Positions 1-7,287 of a DNA stretch of 64,000 nt are shown piece by piece. The notes below the pieces were generated by a model. It was not told the origin of the DNA. It made no database searches and saw only the letters and a program-made list of their open reading frames with translations. The stretch comes from CAIQIA01 sp945861105 (GTDB lineage Bacteria; Cyanobacteriota; Cyanobacteriia; PCC-6307; Cyanobiaceae). The position numbers and the translations under genes were made by a program. Positions within the stretch are counted from its first letter, which is position 1; each line of letters begins with the position of its first letter. The stretch spans positions 62,001 to 126,000 of the forward strand of contig CANLCC010000002.1 of assembly GCA_947488815.1 (NCBI GenBank), written 5' to 3'.

Positions 1-62
1 AGGGGGTCGGGCCTCAGCTGCACCTGCCCGAGGGCAAGGGGGAAGAGGCCCTCGATCTTCAC
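1..62 (-). CDS. Partial unknown protein, N-terminal 20 residues only
   Basis: A reading frame begins with GTG at 62 and runs off the left edge, starting (M)KIEGLFPLALGQVQL. It lies 17 bases downstream of the atpG stop, so it could be the last gene of the ATP synthase transcript. A start of the type KIEGLFP-PLG resembles some short 2OG-Fe(II) oxygenase-like proteins, but 20 residues are too few to assign a family. No clear Shine-Dalgarno sequence is visible, so the gene itself is uncertain. Confidence 0.35.
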   Translation of the reverse strand, partial: MKIEGLFPLALGQVQLRPDP

Positions 63-79
63 GCTTGGAACCGCCGAAA

Positions 80-1027
80 TCAGGCCATGGCGGCGGCGCC
101 ACCCACCACCTCGAGGATCTCCTGGGTGATGGCTGCCTGACGGGCCTTGTTGTAATCAAGGGTCAGGGAGCGGGCCAGGGCCTTGGCGTTGTCGCTGGCG
201 TTGTTCATGGCCGTCATGCGGCTGGCCAGTTCACTGGCGGCCGCTTCCTGCAGGCAGCGGAGGAGCTGATTCTGCAGATAGAGGGGCAGCAGGGCATCGA
301 GCAGCTGGCTGGGGCTCTGCTCGAAGACCGTGTCCGACCGCAGCGGTGGCTGCTGGTTGGGGGCGCTGCCACGTTCGACGGCGAACTCACCGCCCCGGGT
401 GGTGAGACGGAAGATCTCGTCATCCGGCCGGGCGATGCCCTGGGGATCCAGGGGCAACAGGGTCTGGAAGACAGGATTGCTGCTTACCAGGTTGATGAAC
501 TTGGTGAACACCAGCTCGATCCGGTCGGTGCTTCCTGAGAGGAACTCGGCCAGGAGGGTGTCGGCGATGGTGGCGGCCTCCGCGGCCGTCGGCACCTGGT
601 TGAGCCCCGTGAAGGAGGCATCGATGCGGTACTGACGGTTGCGGAAGTAGGTGTCGACCTTGCGACCGATGGTCACCAGGGAAACCTCCAACCCGGCAGC
701 CTTGAGTTCGGCCACCCGTTGCTCGGTGCGCTTGATGATGTTGGCGTTGTAGCCACCACAGAGGCCCCGGTCGCCGGTGACGGCGACGAGGGTGACGTGG
801 CGTGGCGTCCGGGTGCGGAGAAGCGCAGAATCGGCGGACTCCAGCCCCATGCGGGAGTCGAGGTTTTCGAGCACCCGCGCCAGACGGTCGGCGAAGGGCC
901 GGGTGCGCAGCACCTGATCCTGGGCACGACGCACCTTGGCAGCAGCCACGAGACGCATGGCCTCGGTGATCTTGCGGGTGTTCTTGACGGAGGCGATGCG
1001 ATCGCGGATGTCTTTGAGGTTTGCCAT
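80..1027 (-). CDS. atpG: ATP synthase F1 gamma subunit
   Basis: This is the central rotor shaft of the thylakoid F1 sector, 315 residues. The ATG at 1027 gives the canonical MANLKDIRDRIASVKNT start; the open frame continues further upstream but that stretch has no family similarity. The C-terminal helix ends in VVGGAAAMA. The photosynthetic-type insertion is present around residues 195-230 (segment DDEIFRLTTRGGEF) but has no cysteine pair, so it lacks the chloroplast thioredoxin switch, as is usual in cyanobacteria. It is the last atp gene in transcription order, 10 bases after atpA. The gene is called atpC in Synechocystis nomenclature. Confidence 0.97.
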   Translation of the reverse strand: MANLKDIRDRIASVKNTRKITEAMRLVAAAKVRRAQDQVLRTRPFADRLARVLENLDSRMGLESADSALLRTRTPRHVTLVAVTGDRGLCGGYNANIIKRTEQRVAELKAAGLEVSLVTIGRKVDTYFRNRQYRIDASFTGLNQVPTAAEAATIADTLLAEFLSGSTDRIELVFTKFINLVSSNPVFQTLLPLDPQGIARPDDEIFRLTTRGGEFAVERGSAPNQQPPLRSDTVFEQSPSQLLDALLPLYLQNQLLRCLQEAAASELASRMTAMNNASDNAKALARSLTLDYNKARQAAITQEILEVVGGAAAMA

Positions 1028-1037
1028 GGCTGCGGCC

Positions 1038-2555
1038 TCAGACGCCGACGGTGAGGCCGGCGACGACTTCCTTGATGGCTGCCTTGAGCAGCTCCTCGGA
1101 AGACTCGCTGAGGACCTTTTCAGACTGAACAGCACTGATGTACTCAGGCTTGCTGGACTTCAGGTACTCCCGCAGCTCGCGGACGAAATCGGCCACCTTC
1201 TCCACAGGGAGCTCGTCGAGGAGACCCTTGGTGCCGGCGTAGACGATGGCCACCTGCTCAGCAAGGATCAGGGGGCTGTACTGGGGCTGCTTGAGCAGTT
1301 CCCGCAGGCGCTTGCCGCGGCCCAGCTGGGCCTGGGTGGCAGCGTCCAGATCGGAGGCGAACTGGGAGAAGGCAGCCAGCTCGTCGAACTGGGCCAGCTC
1401 CAGCTTGAGGGTGCCGGCGATCTTCTTGATGGCCTTGGTCTGGGCTGCACCACCCACCCGGCTCACCGAAATGCCGACGTTGATGGCAGGACGGAGACCG
1501 GAGTTGAAGAGATCGGAACTCAGGAAGACCTGACCGTCGGTGATCGAGATCACGTTGGTGGGGATGTAAGCCGACACGTCACCGGCCTGGGTCTCAATGA
1601 TCGGCAGGGCGGTCATGCTGCCCTTGCCCATGGCATCGGACAGTTTGGCGGCCCGCTCCAGCAGACGGCTGTGGCAGTAGAAGACGTCGCCGGGGTAGGC
1701 CTCACGACCGGGGGGACGACGGAGCAGCAGCGACATCTGGCGGTAGGCCTGGGCCTGCTTGGTGAGGTCGTCGTAGACGACCAGGGTCGCCTTGCCCTTG
1801 TACATGAAGTACTCGGCGACGGCAGCGCCGGTGTAGGGGGCGAGGTATTGCAGAGCCGCGGGGTCGGAGGCGGTGGCGGAGACAACGACGGTGTAGTCGA
1901 GGGCGCCGCGCTCCCGCAGCACTTCGATCACGTTGGCGACCGAGGCGGCCTTCTGGCCGACGGCCACATACACGCAGACGACATCTTCACCCTTCTGGTT
2001 GATGATGGTGTCGATGGCGATGGCGGTCTTGCCGGTCTGCCGGTCGCCGATGATCAGCTCACGCTGGCCACGGCCGATGGGGATCATCGCGTCGATGGCG
2101 GTGATGCCGGTCTGCATGGGCTCATGCACCGACTTCCGCTGGATGATGCCAGGCGCCATCGACTCGATCAGGCGAGTCTCGGTGGTGGCGATGTCACCCT
2201 TGCCGTCGATGGGCAGAGCCAGCGGGTTGATCGCACGACCCAGCAGGGCCTCCCCCACGGGCACCGAGGCGATGCGGCCGGTGGCCTTGACGGTGCTGCC
2301 CTCCTGAATGCCGACGCCTTCGCCCATCAGCACCACGCCGACGTTGTCGTCCTCAAGGTTGAGGGCGATGCCTTCGGTGCCGTCCTCGAATTCGACAAGC
2401 TCACCGGCCATGACCTTGTCGAGGCCATAGATGCGGGCGATGCCGTCACCCACCTGCAGCACGGTGCCGACGTTGCTCACCGAGACGGACTTGTCGTAGT
2501 CCTCGATCTGCTGCTTGAGGATGGCGCTGATCTCGTCGGGACGGATGGAAACCAT
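1038..2555 (-). CDS. atpA: ATP synthase F1 alpha subunit
   Basis: This 505-residue protein is the non-catalytic nucleotide-binding subunit of F1. The N-terminal beta-barrel domain starts VSIRPDEISAIL. The Walker A loop GDRQTGKT is at residues 170-177, and the SVSRVGG arginine-finger segment lies in the second half. The C-terminal helical domain carries an ELAQFDELAAFSQF-type segment. Length and start match the family. It lies between atpH (47 bases upstream) and atpG (10 bases downstream) in one minus-strand operon. The beta and epsilon subunits are not in this window, as expected for cyanobacteria, which encode them elsewhere. Confidence 0.98.
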   Translation of the reverse strand: MVSIRPDEISAILKQQIEDYDKSVSVSNVGTVLQVGDGIARIYGLDKVMAGELVEFEDGTEGIALNLEDDNVGVVLMGEGVGIQEGSTVKATGRIASVPVGEALLGRAINPLALPIDGKGDIATTETRLIESMAPGIIQRKSVHEPMQTGITAIDAMIPIGRGQRELIIGDRQTGKTAIAIDTIINQKGEDVVCVYVAVGQKAASVANVIEVLRERGALDYTVVVSATASDPAALQYLAPYTGAAVAEYFMYKGKATLVVYDDLTKQAQAYRQMSLLLRRPPGREAYPGDVFYCHSRLLERAAKLSDAMGKGSMTALPIIETQAGDVSAYIPTNVISITDGQVFLSSDLFNSGLRPAINVGISVSRVGGAAQTKAIKKIAGTLKLELAQFDELAAFSQFASDLDAATQAQLGRGKRLRELLKQPQYSPLILAEQVAIVYAGTKGLLDELPVEKVADFVRELREYLKSSKPEYISAVQSEKVLSESSEELLKAAIKEVVAGLTVGV

Positions 2556-2602
2556 GGCTGGAGGGGCGGAGGGGGAGGAGGAAGGGGAACGGCAGGCCGG
2601 GG

Positions 2603-3151
2603 TCAGCTGGCCCGGGCCAGGCTGAGACCGAGGCGACGGACCTGGCCGAGAAGGCTGGAATCAATCACCTGGGAGCCGATGCGCACGACGAAACCGCCGA
2701 TCAACGACGGGTCGACGCTCTGGCGCAGCTCCACACGGGAACTGCCGGCAACCGCCTTCACCTTGTCGGTGAGGCGTGACAGCTGCTCGTCACTGAGGGG
2801 GGAGGCCGAGACGACCTCTGCCAGGGCGATGCCCCGCAGCTGGCGGTACAGCTCGAGGAAGCGCTCGAGGACCGCATCGAGAACGCCGATGCGCTGGCGA
2901 TCGGCCAGCAGCTTCAGCAGGTTGGCCATGGCAGGACTGATGTCCTCCTGGAAGAGGGCCGCCAGGGCCTTCTTCTTGGAGTCCACCGACAGCACCGGCG
3001 AACGCATGGCGTCGCGGAGGCCATCGGAGGAATGCCAGACCTGAAGGAGTTCCTGGGCCTCCTGGGCCAGACGATCGCTCTCCTGGCGAGACTCCCCAAC
3101 CTGCAGCAAGGCGTCGGCGTAGGGAGTGGCGATGGTGTTCAGCAGGGGCAT
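2603..3151 (-). CDS. atpH: ATP synthase F1 delta subunit
   Basis: This 182-residue protein is the delta subunit (OSCP homologue) that fixes the peripheral stalk to the top of F1. The ATG at 3151 gives MPLLNTIATPYADALL, the typical delta N-terminus (the A-x-x-YA-x-AL motif); the upstream open frame overlaps atpF and is ignored. The C-terminal part carries the conserved DPSLIGGFVVRIG segment followed by D-S-S-L. It lies 4 bases after atpF, so translational coupling is likely. The name is atpD in Synechocystis usage. Confidence 0.95.
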   Translation of the reverse strand: MPLLNTIATPYADALLQVGESRQESDRLAQEAQELLQVWHSSDGLRDAMRSPVLSVDSKKKALAALFQEDISPAMANLLKLLADRQRIGVLDAVLERFLELYRQLRGIALAEVVSASPLSDEQLSRLTDKVKAVAGSSRVELRQSVDPSLIGGFVVRIGSQVIDSSLLGQVRRLGLSLARAS

Positions 3152-3155
3152 GGCC

Positions 3156-3671
3156 TTATCCGAGGGCGTCGAGGGAACGGTCGATGATCCGGGCCTGGGC
3201 CGCCGCATCGAGGCGGGAGGGCATGGCCTCGAGGGCCTTGGCAACCGCCGCGCGGGCGGTCTCCAACCTCAGGGCCTCAGACACCCGGGCAGCCTCGGCC
3301 GCCAGGTTGGACTGGGCGTCCTGCTGAACACGGGCCATCTCGGCGATCGTGCGCTGCTCGCCTTGTTCGCGGATCGCCTGGGCTCTGGCACGGCCGTCGG
3401 TCAGGATCGTCTGGGCGGTGGCCTGGGCCTGGGTCAGCTCCTTCTGGGCTGCCGCCAGGGCCGTGGTGGCCTGGGCGAGACGTTGTTCGGCGTCGCTGAG
3501 ATCGGCCAGGACGGCCTCACGGCGACGCTGCAGGATTCCCCCGAGGAACCCCCGCAGGAACCACACCAGCACCCCCACCACGATGGCGAGGTTGATGATG
3601 TTGGTATCGAGGATGTTGGTGTTGATGCTGAAGCCGTGGTTGGCCAGCACCAGGGAGTGGGGAGAAAACAT
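3156..3671 (-). CDS. atpF: ATP synthase F0 subunit b
   Basis: This 171-residue peripheral stalk subunit has one N-terminal membrane helix (about residues 25-45, NIINLAIVVGVLVWFL). A long charged, alanine- and glutamine-rich coiled coil follows and reaches up to F1. Its start codon overlaps the stop of the upstream b' gene by one base (TGATG), a clear sign of coupled translation that should give equal amounts of b and b'. Having separate b and b' genes is typical of photosynthetic F-type ATPases. Confidence 0.95.
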   Translation of the reverse strand: MFSPHSLVLANHGFSINTNILDTNIINLAIVVGVLVWFLRGFLGGILQRRREAVLADLSDAEQRLAQATTALAAAQKELTQAQATAQTILTDGRARAQAIREQGEQRTIAEMARVQQDAQSNLAAEAARVSEALRLETARAAVAKALEAMPSRLDAAAQARIIDRSLDALG

Positions 3672-4138
3672 CAGACGGCCAGCAGACGATCAACGATGAG
3701 GGCGCCGAGACGCTCGGCCTGGGCATCCAGACCCGCAAAGGCCTGCTGCTTCTGGACCTCCACCTGCCGACGGGACGACTCCCGTTGGCTGTTGGATTCG
3801 GCCTGGGCCAGGGCGAGGGCTTCGCGATACAGGCGATCAACCTCCTGCTCGGCTTCGACAATCACCGACTGGGACTGCCGACGGGCCTCCAGCAGCTGCG
3901 CCTTGAGATCGGCCTCCAGGCGCTCGGCCTGGGCAAGCTTTTCCTTGGCCTGGGCACGGCTGGTGCTGATGAAGCCCTCGCGCTCCTCCACGGCCTGACC
4001 GACCGGACGGAAGAAAAGGGCATTGAGAATGAAGGTGAGGATCACCACCTGAACCGCCATCAGCGGCAGGGTGGCGTCGAGGTCGAAGAGACCTCCCTTG
4101 GGTGTGGCGGCTTCGGCCAGCAGGAGCCAGCTGTGCAT
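3671..4138 (-). CDS. atpF2: ATP synthase F0 subunit b'
   Basis: This 155-residue diverged b-type stalk subunit forms a heterodimer with AtpF. It has a membrane helix at about residues 27-47 (PLMAVQVVILTFILNALFF), then a charged coiled coil with the FFRPVGQAVEEREG segment typical of b'. The N-terminus MHSWLLLAEAATPKGGLFD could be partly processed. The gene overlaps atpF by one base and follows atpE after 73 bases. It is called atpG in Synechocystis, where gamma is atpC; UniProt usage is atpF2. Confidence 0.94.
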   Translation of the reverse strand: MHSWLLLAEAATPKGGLFDLDATLPLMAVQVVILTFILNALFFRPVGQAVEEREGFISTSRAQAKEKLAQAERLEADLKAQLLEARRQSQSVIVEAEQEVDRLYREALALAQAESNSQRESSRRQVEVQKQQAFAGLDAQAERLGALIVDRLLAV

Positions 4139-4211
4139 GGGACCGGGGGCGCTGGGACGGGACGGGGCGAGGAACGGGGGGCGTCAGACAACACCCCCCG
4201 TCTTCGAGGGC

Positions 4212-4460
4212 TCAGCCGTTGAAGGGGTTGGCGAACAGCAGCACGAGCGACACCACCAGGCCGTAGATGGTGAGAGCTTCCATGAAGGCGAGGGAGAGCA
4301 GCAGGGTGCCGCGGATCTTGCCTTCGGCTTCGGGCTGGCGGGCGATGCCCTCGACAGCGCCACCGGCAGCGGTGCCCTGACCGATACCAGGGCCAATGGC
4401 GCCAAGGCCGACGGCGAGACCAGCGGCCACAACGGACGCAGCGGAGGTGATGGAATCCAT
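4212..4460 (-). CDS. atpE: ATP synthase F0 subunit c
   Basis: This 82-residue proteolipid forms the proton-driven c-ring. It has two membrane helices joined by the polar loop ARQPEAEGKIRG. The glycine-rich first helix contains GLGAIGPGIGQGTAAGGA, and the proton-carrying Glu61 lies in SLAFMEALTIYG of the second helix. Length and residues match the cyanobacterial family. It is preceded by a 160-base spacer after atpB, the longest gap in the operon, which carries a hairpin at 4531-4548. The name is atpH in chloroplast usage. Confidence 0.97.
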   Translation of the reverse strand: MDSITSAASVVAAGLAVGLGAIGPGIGQGTAAGGAVEGIARQPEAEGKIRGTLLLSLAFMEALTIYGLVVSLVLLFANPFNG

Positions 4461-4530
4461 GGTGGAAGGGAGGGGTGGGGCGCTGGGAGAAGCGCGGGAT
4501 GAACCGGGATTGGGAACCCTGCGCCTGGGA

Positions 4531-4548
4531 CACCGGCAGAAACCGGTG
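4531..4548 (-). other. Perfect hairpin in the atpB-atpE spacer
   Basis: CACCGG-CAGAAA-CCGGTG forms a 6-base-pair stem with a 6-base loop inside the 160-base gap between atpB and atpE. There is no run of T on either side, so it is not a classical intrinsic terminator. An mRNA processing or stability element that sets the high c:a subunit ratio is a reasonable inference, not shown by sequence alone. Confidence 0.4.
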
Positions 4549-4620
4549 GGCCTGGCCTGAAGCCGGACCTGCGCGCAGGAGATTTAGCAGAGCGGGTGAA
4601 CCCGCTTCGGCATCAGCCGA

Positions 4621-5340
4621 TCAGTGGTGCGACTCGTGGACGGCTTCGCCGATGTAATAGGCGGCCAGCGTCGCGAAGATCAAAGCCTGGATGGCGCTGG
4701 TGAACAACCCCAGGAACATCGCTGGCAGGGGCACCACCAGCGGAACCAGGAAGGCCAGAACGGCCACCACAAGCTCATCGGCAAGAATGTTTCCGAAAAG
4801 ACGGAAGGAGAGGGAGAGGGGCTTGGTGAAATCCTCGACGATCTTGAACGGAAGCATGATCGGCGTGGGTTCCACGTAGTACTCGAAGTACCGCAGACCC
4901 TTGCGGCTGAGGCCGGCATAGAAGTAGGCCAACGACACCAGCAACGCCAGGGCAATCGTGGTGTTGATGTCAGCCGTCGGGGCCCCCAGTTCGCCACTGG
5001 GCAGGTGGATCAGCTTCCAGGGGATCAGGGCACCGCCCCAGTTGCTCACGAAGATGAACAGGAACAGCGTGCCGATGAAAGGCAGCCAGTCGCGGTAGGC
5101 CTTCTCGCCGATCTGATCGCGGGCGAGGTCGCGGATGTAATCCCAGAGGAACTCAAGAAGGTTCTGGAGGCCCTTGGGATCGCGTTCCATGCGACGGGTG
5201 CCGAGGACCACGACGGCCAGCAGAGCACCGATCACGATCCAGGAGCTGATGAAGACCTGGCCGTGAAGATTCAGATTGCCGATGCGCCAGTAGAGGTGCT
5301 GACCAACCTCGAGTTCAGCAAGGGGCAGGTGGAGAATCAC
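4621..5340 (-). CDS. atpB: ATP synthase F0 subunit a
   Basis: This 239-residue membrane stator subunit lines the proton half-channels against the c-ring. The essential arginine is Arg180 in SLSFRLFGNILADE. Other family segments are SNWGGALIPWKLIHLPSGEL and EPTPIMLPFKIVEDFTKPLS. The ATG at 5340 gives MILHLPLAELEVGQHLYW, the expected cyanobacterial start. It lies 37 bases after atp1 and is the first structural F0 gene. The name is atpI in chloroplast and Synechocystis usage. Confidence 0.97.
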   Translation of the reverse strand: MILHLPLAELEVGQHLYWRIGNLNLHGQVFISSWIVIGALLAVVVLGTRRMERDPKGLQNLLEFLWDYIRDLARDQIGEKAYRDWLPFIGTLFLFIFVSNWGGALIPWKLIHLPSGELGAPTADINTTIALALLVSLAYFYAGLSRKGLRYFEYYVEPTPIMLPFKIVEDFTKPLSLSFRLFGNILADELVVAVLAFLVPLVVPLPAMFLGLFTSAIQALIFATLAAYYIGEAVHESHH

Positions 5341-5377
5341 CGATTCCTAAGCGTTTGGGCAGGGGGCATTGGGGGCG

Positions 5378-5902
5378 TCAGGATCCTGCCTGTGGGGCAG
5401 GGGCGCTGCGCAGGTCGAGCACGGTGGCGATGATCACCGCCGGCTTGTAGACCAGGAAACCGATCAGGGCAGGCACCAACTGCAGCAAGGACCAACGGGT
5501 GGACAGCAGCACCAGGGCCGCCGGAATCAACAGCTGAACCTTGCCCACCTGACGTTGGTCCGGTCCGAGCCGTTCGACACCACGGCTGAGCAGCCGCAGG
5601 TAAAACAGTCCGGCGCCGGTGCCGATGGCCACGCTGAGGGCCACGTCGGTGGAGAAGCGGAGGGCCGCCACCACCACAGCCACCAGGGACAGCAATGCCG
5701 TGATCAGAACGATCCGACGCTGCAGCTGCCGGTAGGCCGCCATGGGATCCGTCGAGGGCACCACAACGGTCAAAGGACCGGGGGTGGTCAACGGAACCGC
5801 CGTGGCTAGCGTGGAGCCACGGCCTGCCAGCCCCCGCAACACGGCCGAACGCAGATCTCCGTCTTCAGCCGGGGCAGAAGTGCCGGAGGCCTCGCTGGAC
5901 AC
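5378..5902 (-). CDS. atp1: ATP synthase subunit I (Atp1)
   Basis: This is the first gene of the atp operon. AtpI/Atp1-type proteins are small membrane proteins thought to help assemble the c-ring. The body (YRQLQRRIVLITALLSLVAVVVAA onward) holds about four membrane helices and a typical FYLRLLSRGVERLG segment. The GTG at 5902 gives 174 residues with a 53-residue Ser/Thr/Pro-rich extension; an ATG at 5743 would give a 121-residue protein closer to the family core. Neither start has a convincing Shine-Dalgarno sequence, so the start is open, but the family call is good. Confidence 0.8.
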   Translation of the reverse strand: MSSEASGTSAPAEDGDLRSAVLRGLAGRGSTLATAVPLTTPGPLTVVVPSTDPMAAYRQLQRRIVLITALLSLVAVVVAALRFSTDVALSVAIGTGAGLFYLRLLSRGVERLGPDQRQVGKVQLLIPAALVLLSTRWSLLQLVPALIGFLVYKPAVIIATVLDLRSAPAPQAGS

Positions 5903-5943
5903 GGGTTGCAGCGGCCAAGGCCCGGGGAATCTATCACGCAGAT

Positions 5944-7125
5944 TCAGCCCTCCTGCAGGAGCAGCACCGCCCGATCCTGCAGGGCCCTCACCCGTGGCAG
6001 GTCCCGGGGTTCCAGCACGGCGGCGAGGGGATCGTCCGGACGGGCCTCCATGGCCTGCAGCAGGGCCAGATCTTCGGCCGACAGATCCAGCGGCCTGAGG
6101 TCCTGGTCCAGCAGCTGCCGACCGGGCCAGCCCCAGAGACAGGGGTTGCGACGTCCCCGGGCCGCCAGCAGCACCCGATCGTCTTGCCAGGTCTGACGAC
6201 GCAGCGGGCGATCGGACAGGAAGAACTCAAAATGGCTGATCTCGGGATCCAGGGCCTCCACGAGCTGCCAGCGCTCGCGAGCGGGCAGGGCGAGGGCCCG
6301 CTCGAGCAGCTCGCCCGAGAGCAGCCTCGACGGATCCCAGCGGTCGGGATCGCTGAAGCCAAGAAAGGTGAGGCCCGCCGCGTCGATCAGATCCCACAGT
6401 CGAGGCAGGTCGTAGCTGGTCTCCTGGGGATGCAGGTACATGTCAGCGAAGTTGGCGTCGGCCTGGGTGTCCAGGGCCCAGCGCTCCTCATGGCGCCGGC
6501 GCAGGCGGTTGTCGGCCGGCAGCTCGGCCAGCAGCCGGCGGCCCAGCTCCAGCCCCTGGGCGCCGGTGCCCACCCCCAGCAACCGCAGGGAGCGCTGCAG
6601 GCGGTGGATCTCCCAGCGGCCGCCGTCGGCATACAGGAACAGATGCAGCAGCCCCCCGGGGGCGAGCACACCGGCCAGGGCCCGCAGGCCGCCGGAGGGA
6701 TCGGCGAGATGGTGCAGCACGCCGACACTGTTGATGTGCTCGAACGGCCCCTCCCCGGCGAGGTCCAGCAGACTGCGGCAGGCGAACCGGACGGCGGCCT
6801 CTCCTCCGGAACGGCGCAGCCGCTCACCGGCCACCTCCAGGGCCCCCGCACTGATGTCGATGGCGGTGACCGACGCCCCCGGGTTCAGGTGCACCAGATA
6901 GTCGGTGCTGACGCCCGTGCCGCAGCCGGCATCCAGGATGCGCGGCGCCGGCCCCGGCGCGGGGAGACGACCGGTGCAGTGGGCGTGGGCGGCCGCATGG
7001 CACCAGCGCCAGTTGTACCCGGGGGGCGGCCCGTCCTGGAGCGGATCCCCTGGATAGGGGAAGCGGTCGTAGAAGGCGCTCACCTGGGGGGTGGCCCGGT
7101 CGGTGGGGGCGGAACCGCTCGACAT
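5944..7125 (-). CDS. Class I SAM-dependent methyltransferase beside apcE
   Basis: This 393-residue protein has a Rossmann methyltransferase fold. Motif I is ILDAGCGTGVSTDYL (about residues 63-77), followed by VTAIDISAGALEVA, SVGVLHHLADP and LAPGGLLHLFLY. The N-terminus contains the conserved FYDRFPYPGDPLQ and PPGYNWRW segments, and a roughly 200-residue C-terminal domain is of unknown function. It is divergent from apcE across a 162-base gap. CpcM, the asparagine methylase of phycobiliprotein beta subunits, is a methyltransferase of similar size, so a role on ApcB Asn71 is possible. I could not confirm orthology from sequence alone. Confidence 0.8.
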   Translation of the reverse strand: MSSGSAPTDRATPQVSAFYDRFPYPGDPLQDGPPPGYNWRWCHAAAHAHCTGRLPAPGPAPRILDAGCGTGVSTDYLVHLNPGASVTAIDISAGALEVAGERLRRSGGEAAVRFACRSLLDLAGEGPFEHINSVGVLHHLADPSGGLRALAGVLAPGGLLHLFLYADGGRWEIHRLQRSLRLLGVGTGAQGLELGRRLLAELPADNRLRRRHEERWALDTQADANFADMYLHPQETSYDLPRLWDLIDAAGLTFLGFSDPDRWDPSRLLSGELLERALALPARERWQLVEALDPEISHFEFFLSDRPLRRQTWQDDRVLLAARGRRNPCLWGWPGRQLLDQDLRPLDLSAEDLALLQAMEARPDDPLAAVLEPRDLPRVRALQDRAVLLLQEG

Positions 7126-7287
7126 GGCTGGCCGACAGGATCAAAGGGCGACCCGAGCCTCTCACCACAGCCGGCCCCGGACGGCGACGGTGCTGCAAAC
7201 ATTTGTTCATGCCGTCGCTGGGGGCCAGGAGGGCAGCCGTAACGTGCACGAGCCCCGGTTCCGACCGGTTGCCAGAGGAGCTCTTCC

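Noticed and set aside
998..1005. GCGATCGC (HIP1) octamers, seen also near 14996, 33662, 35737, 38448, 38598 and 47638
   Set aside because: I saw about seven in 64 kb, only modestly above chance at this GC content, so no feature is claimed.
936..3044. 702-residue open frame on the plus strand across atpA/atpG
   Set aside because: It is the antisense shadow of atp genes, common at high GC; the composition is Gly/His/Leu-rich low complexity with no family motif.
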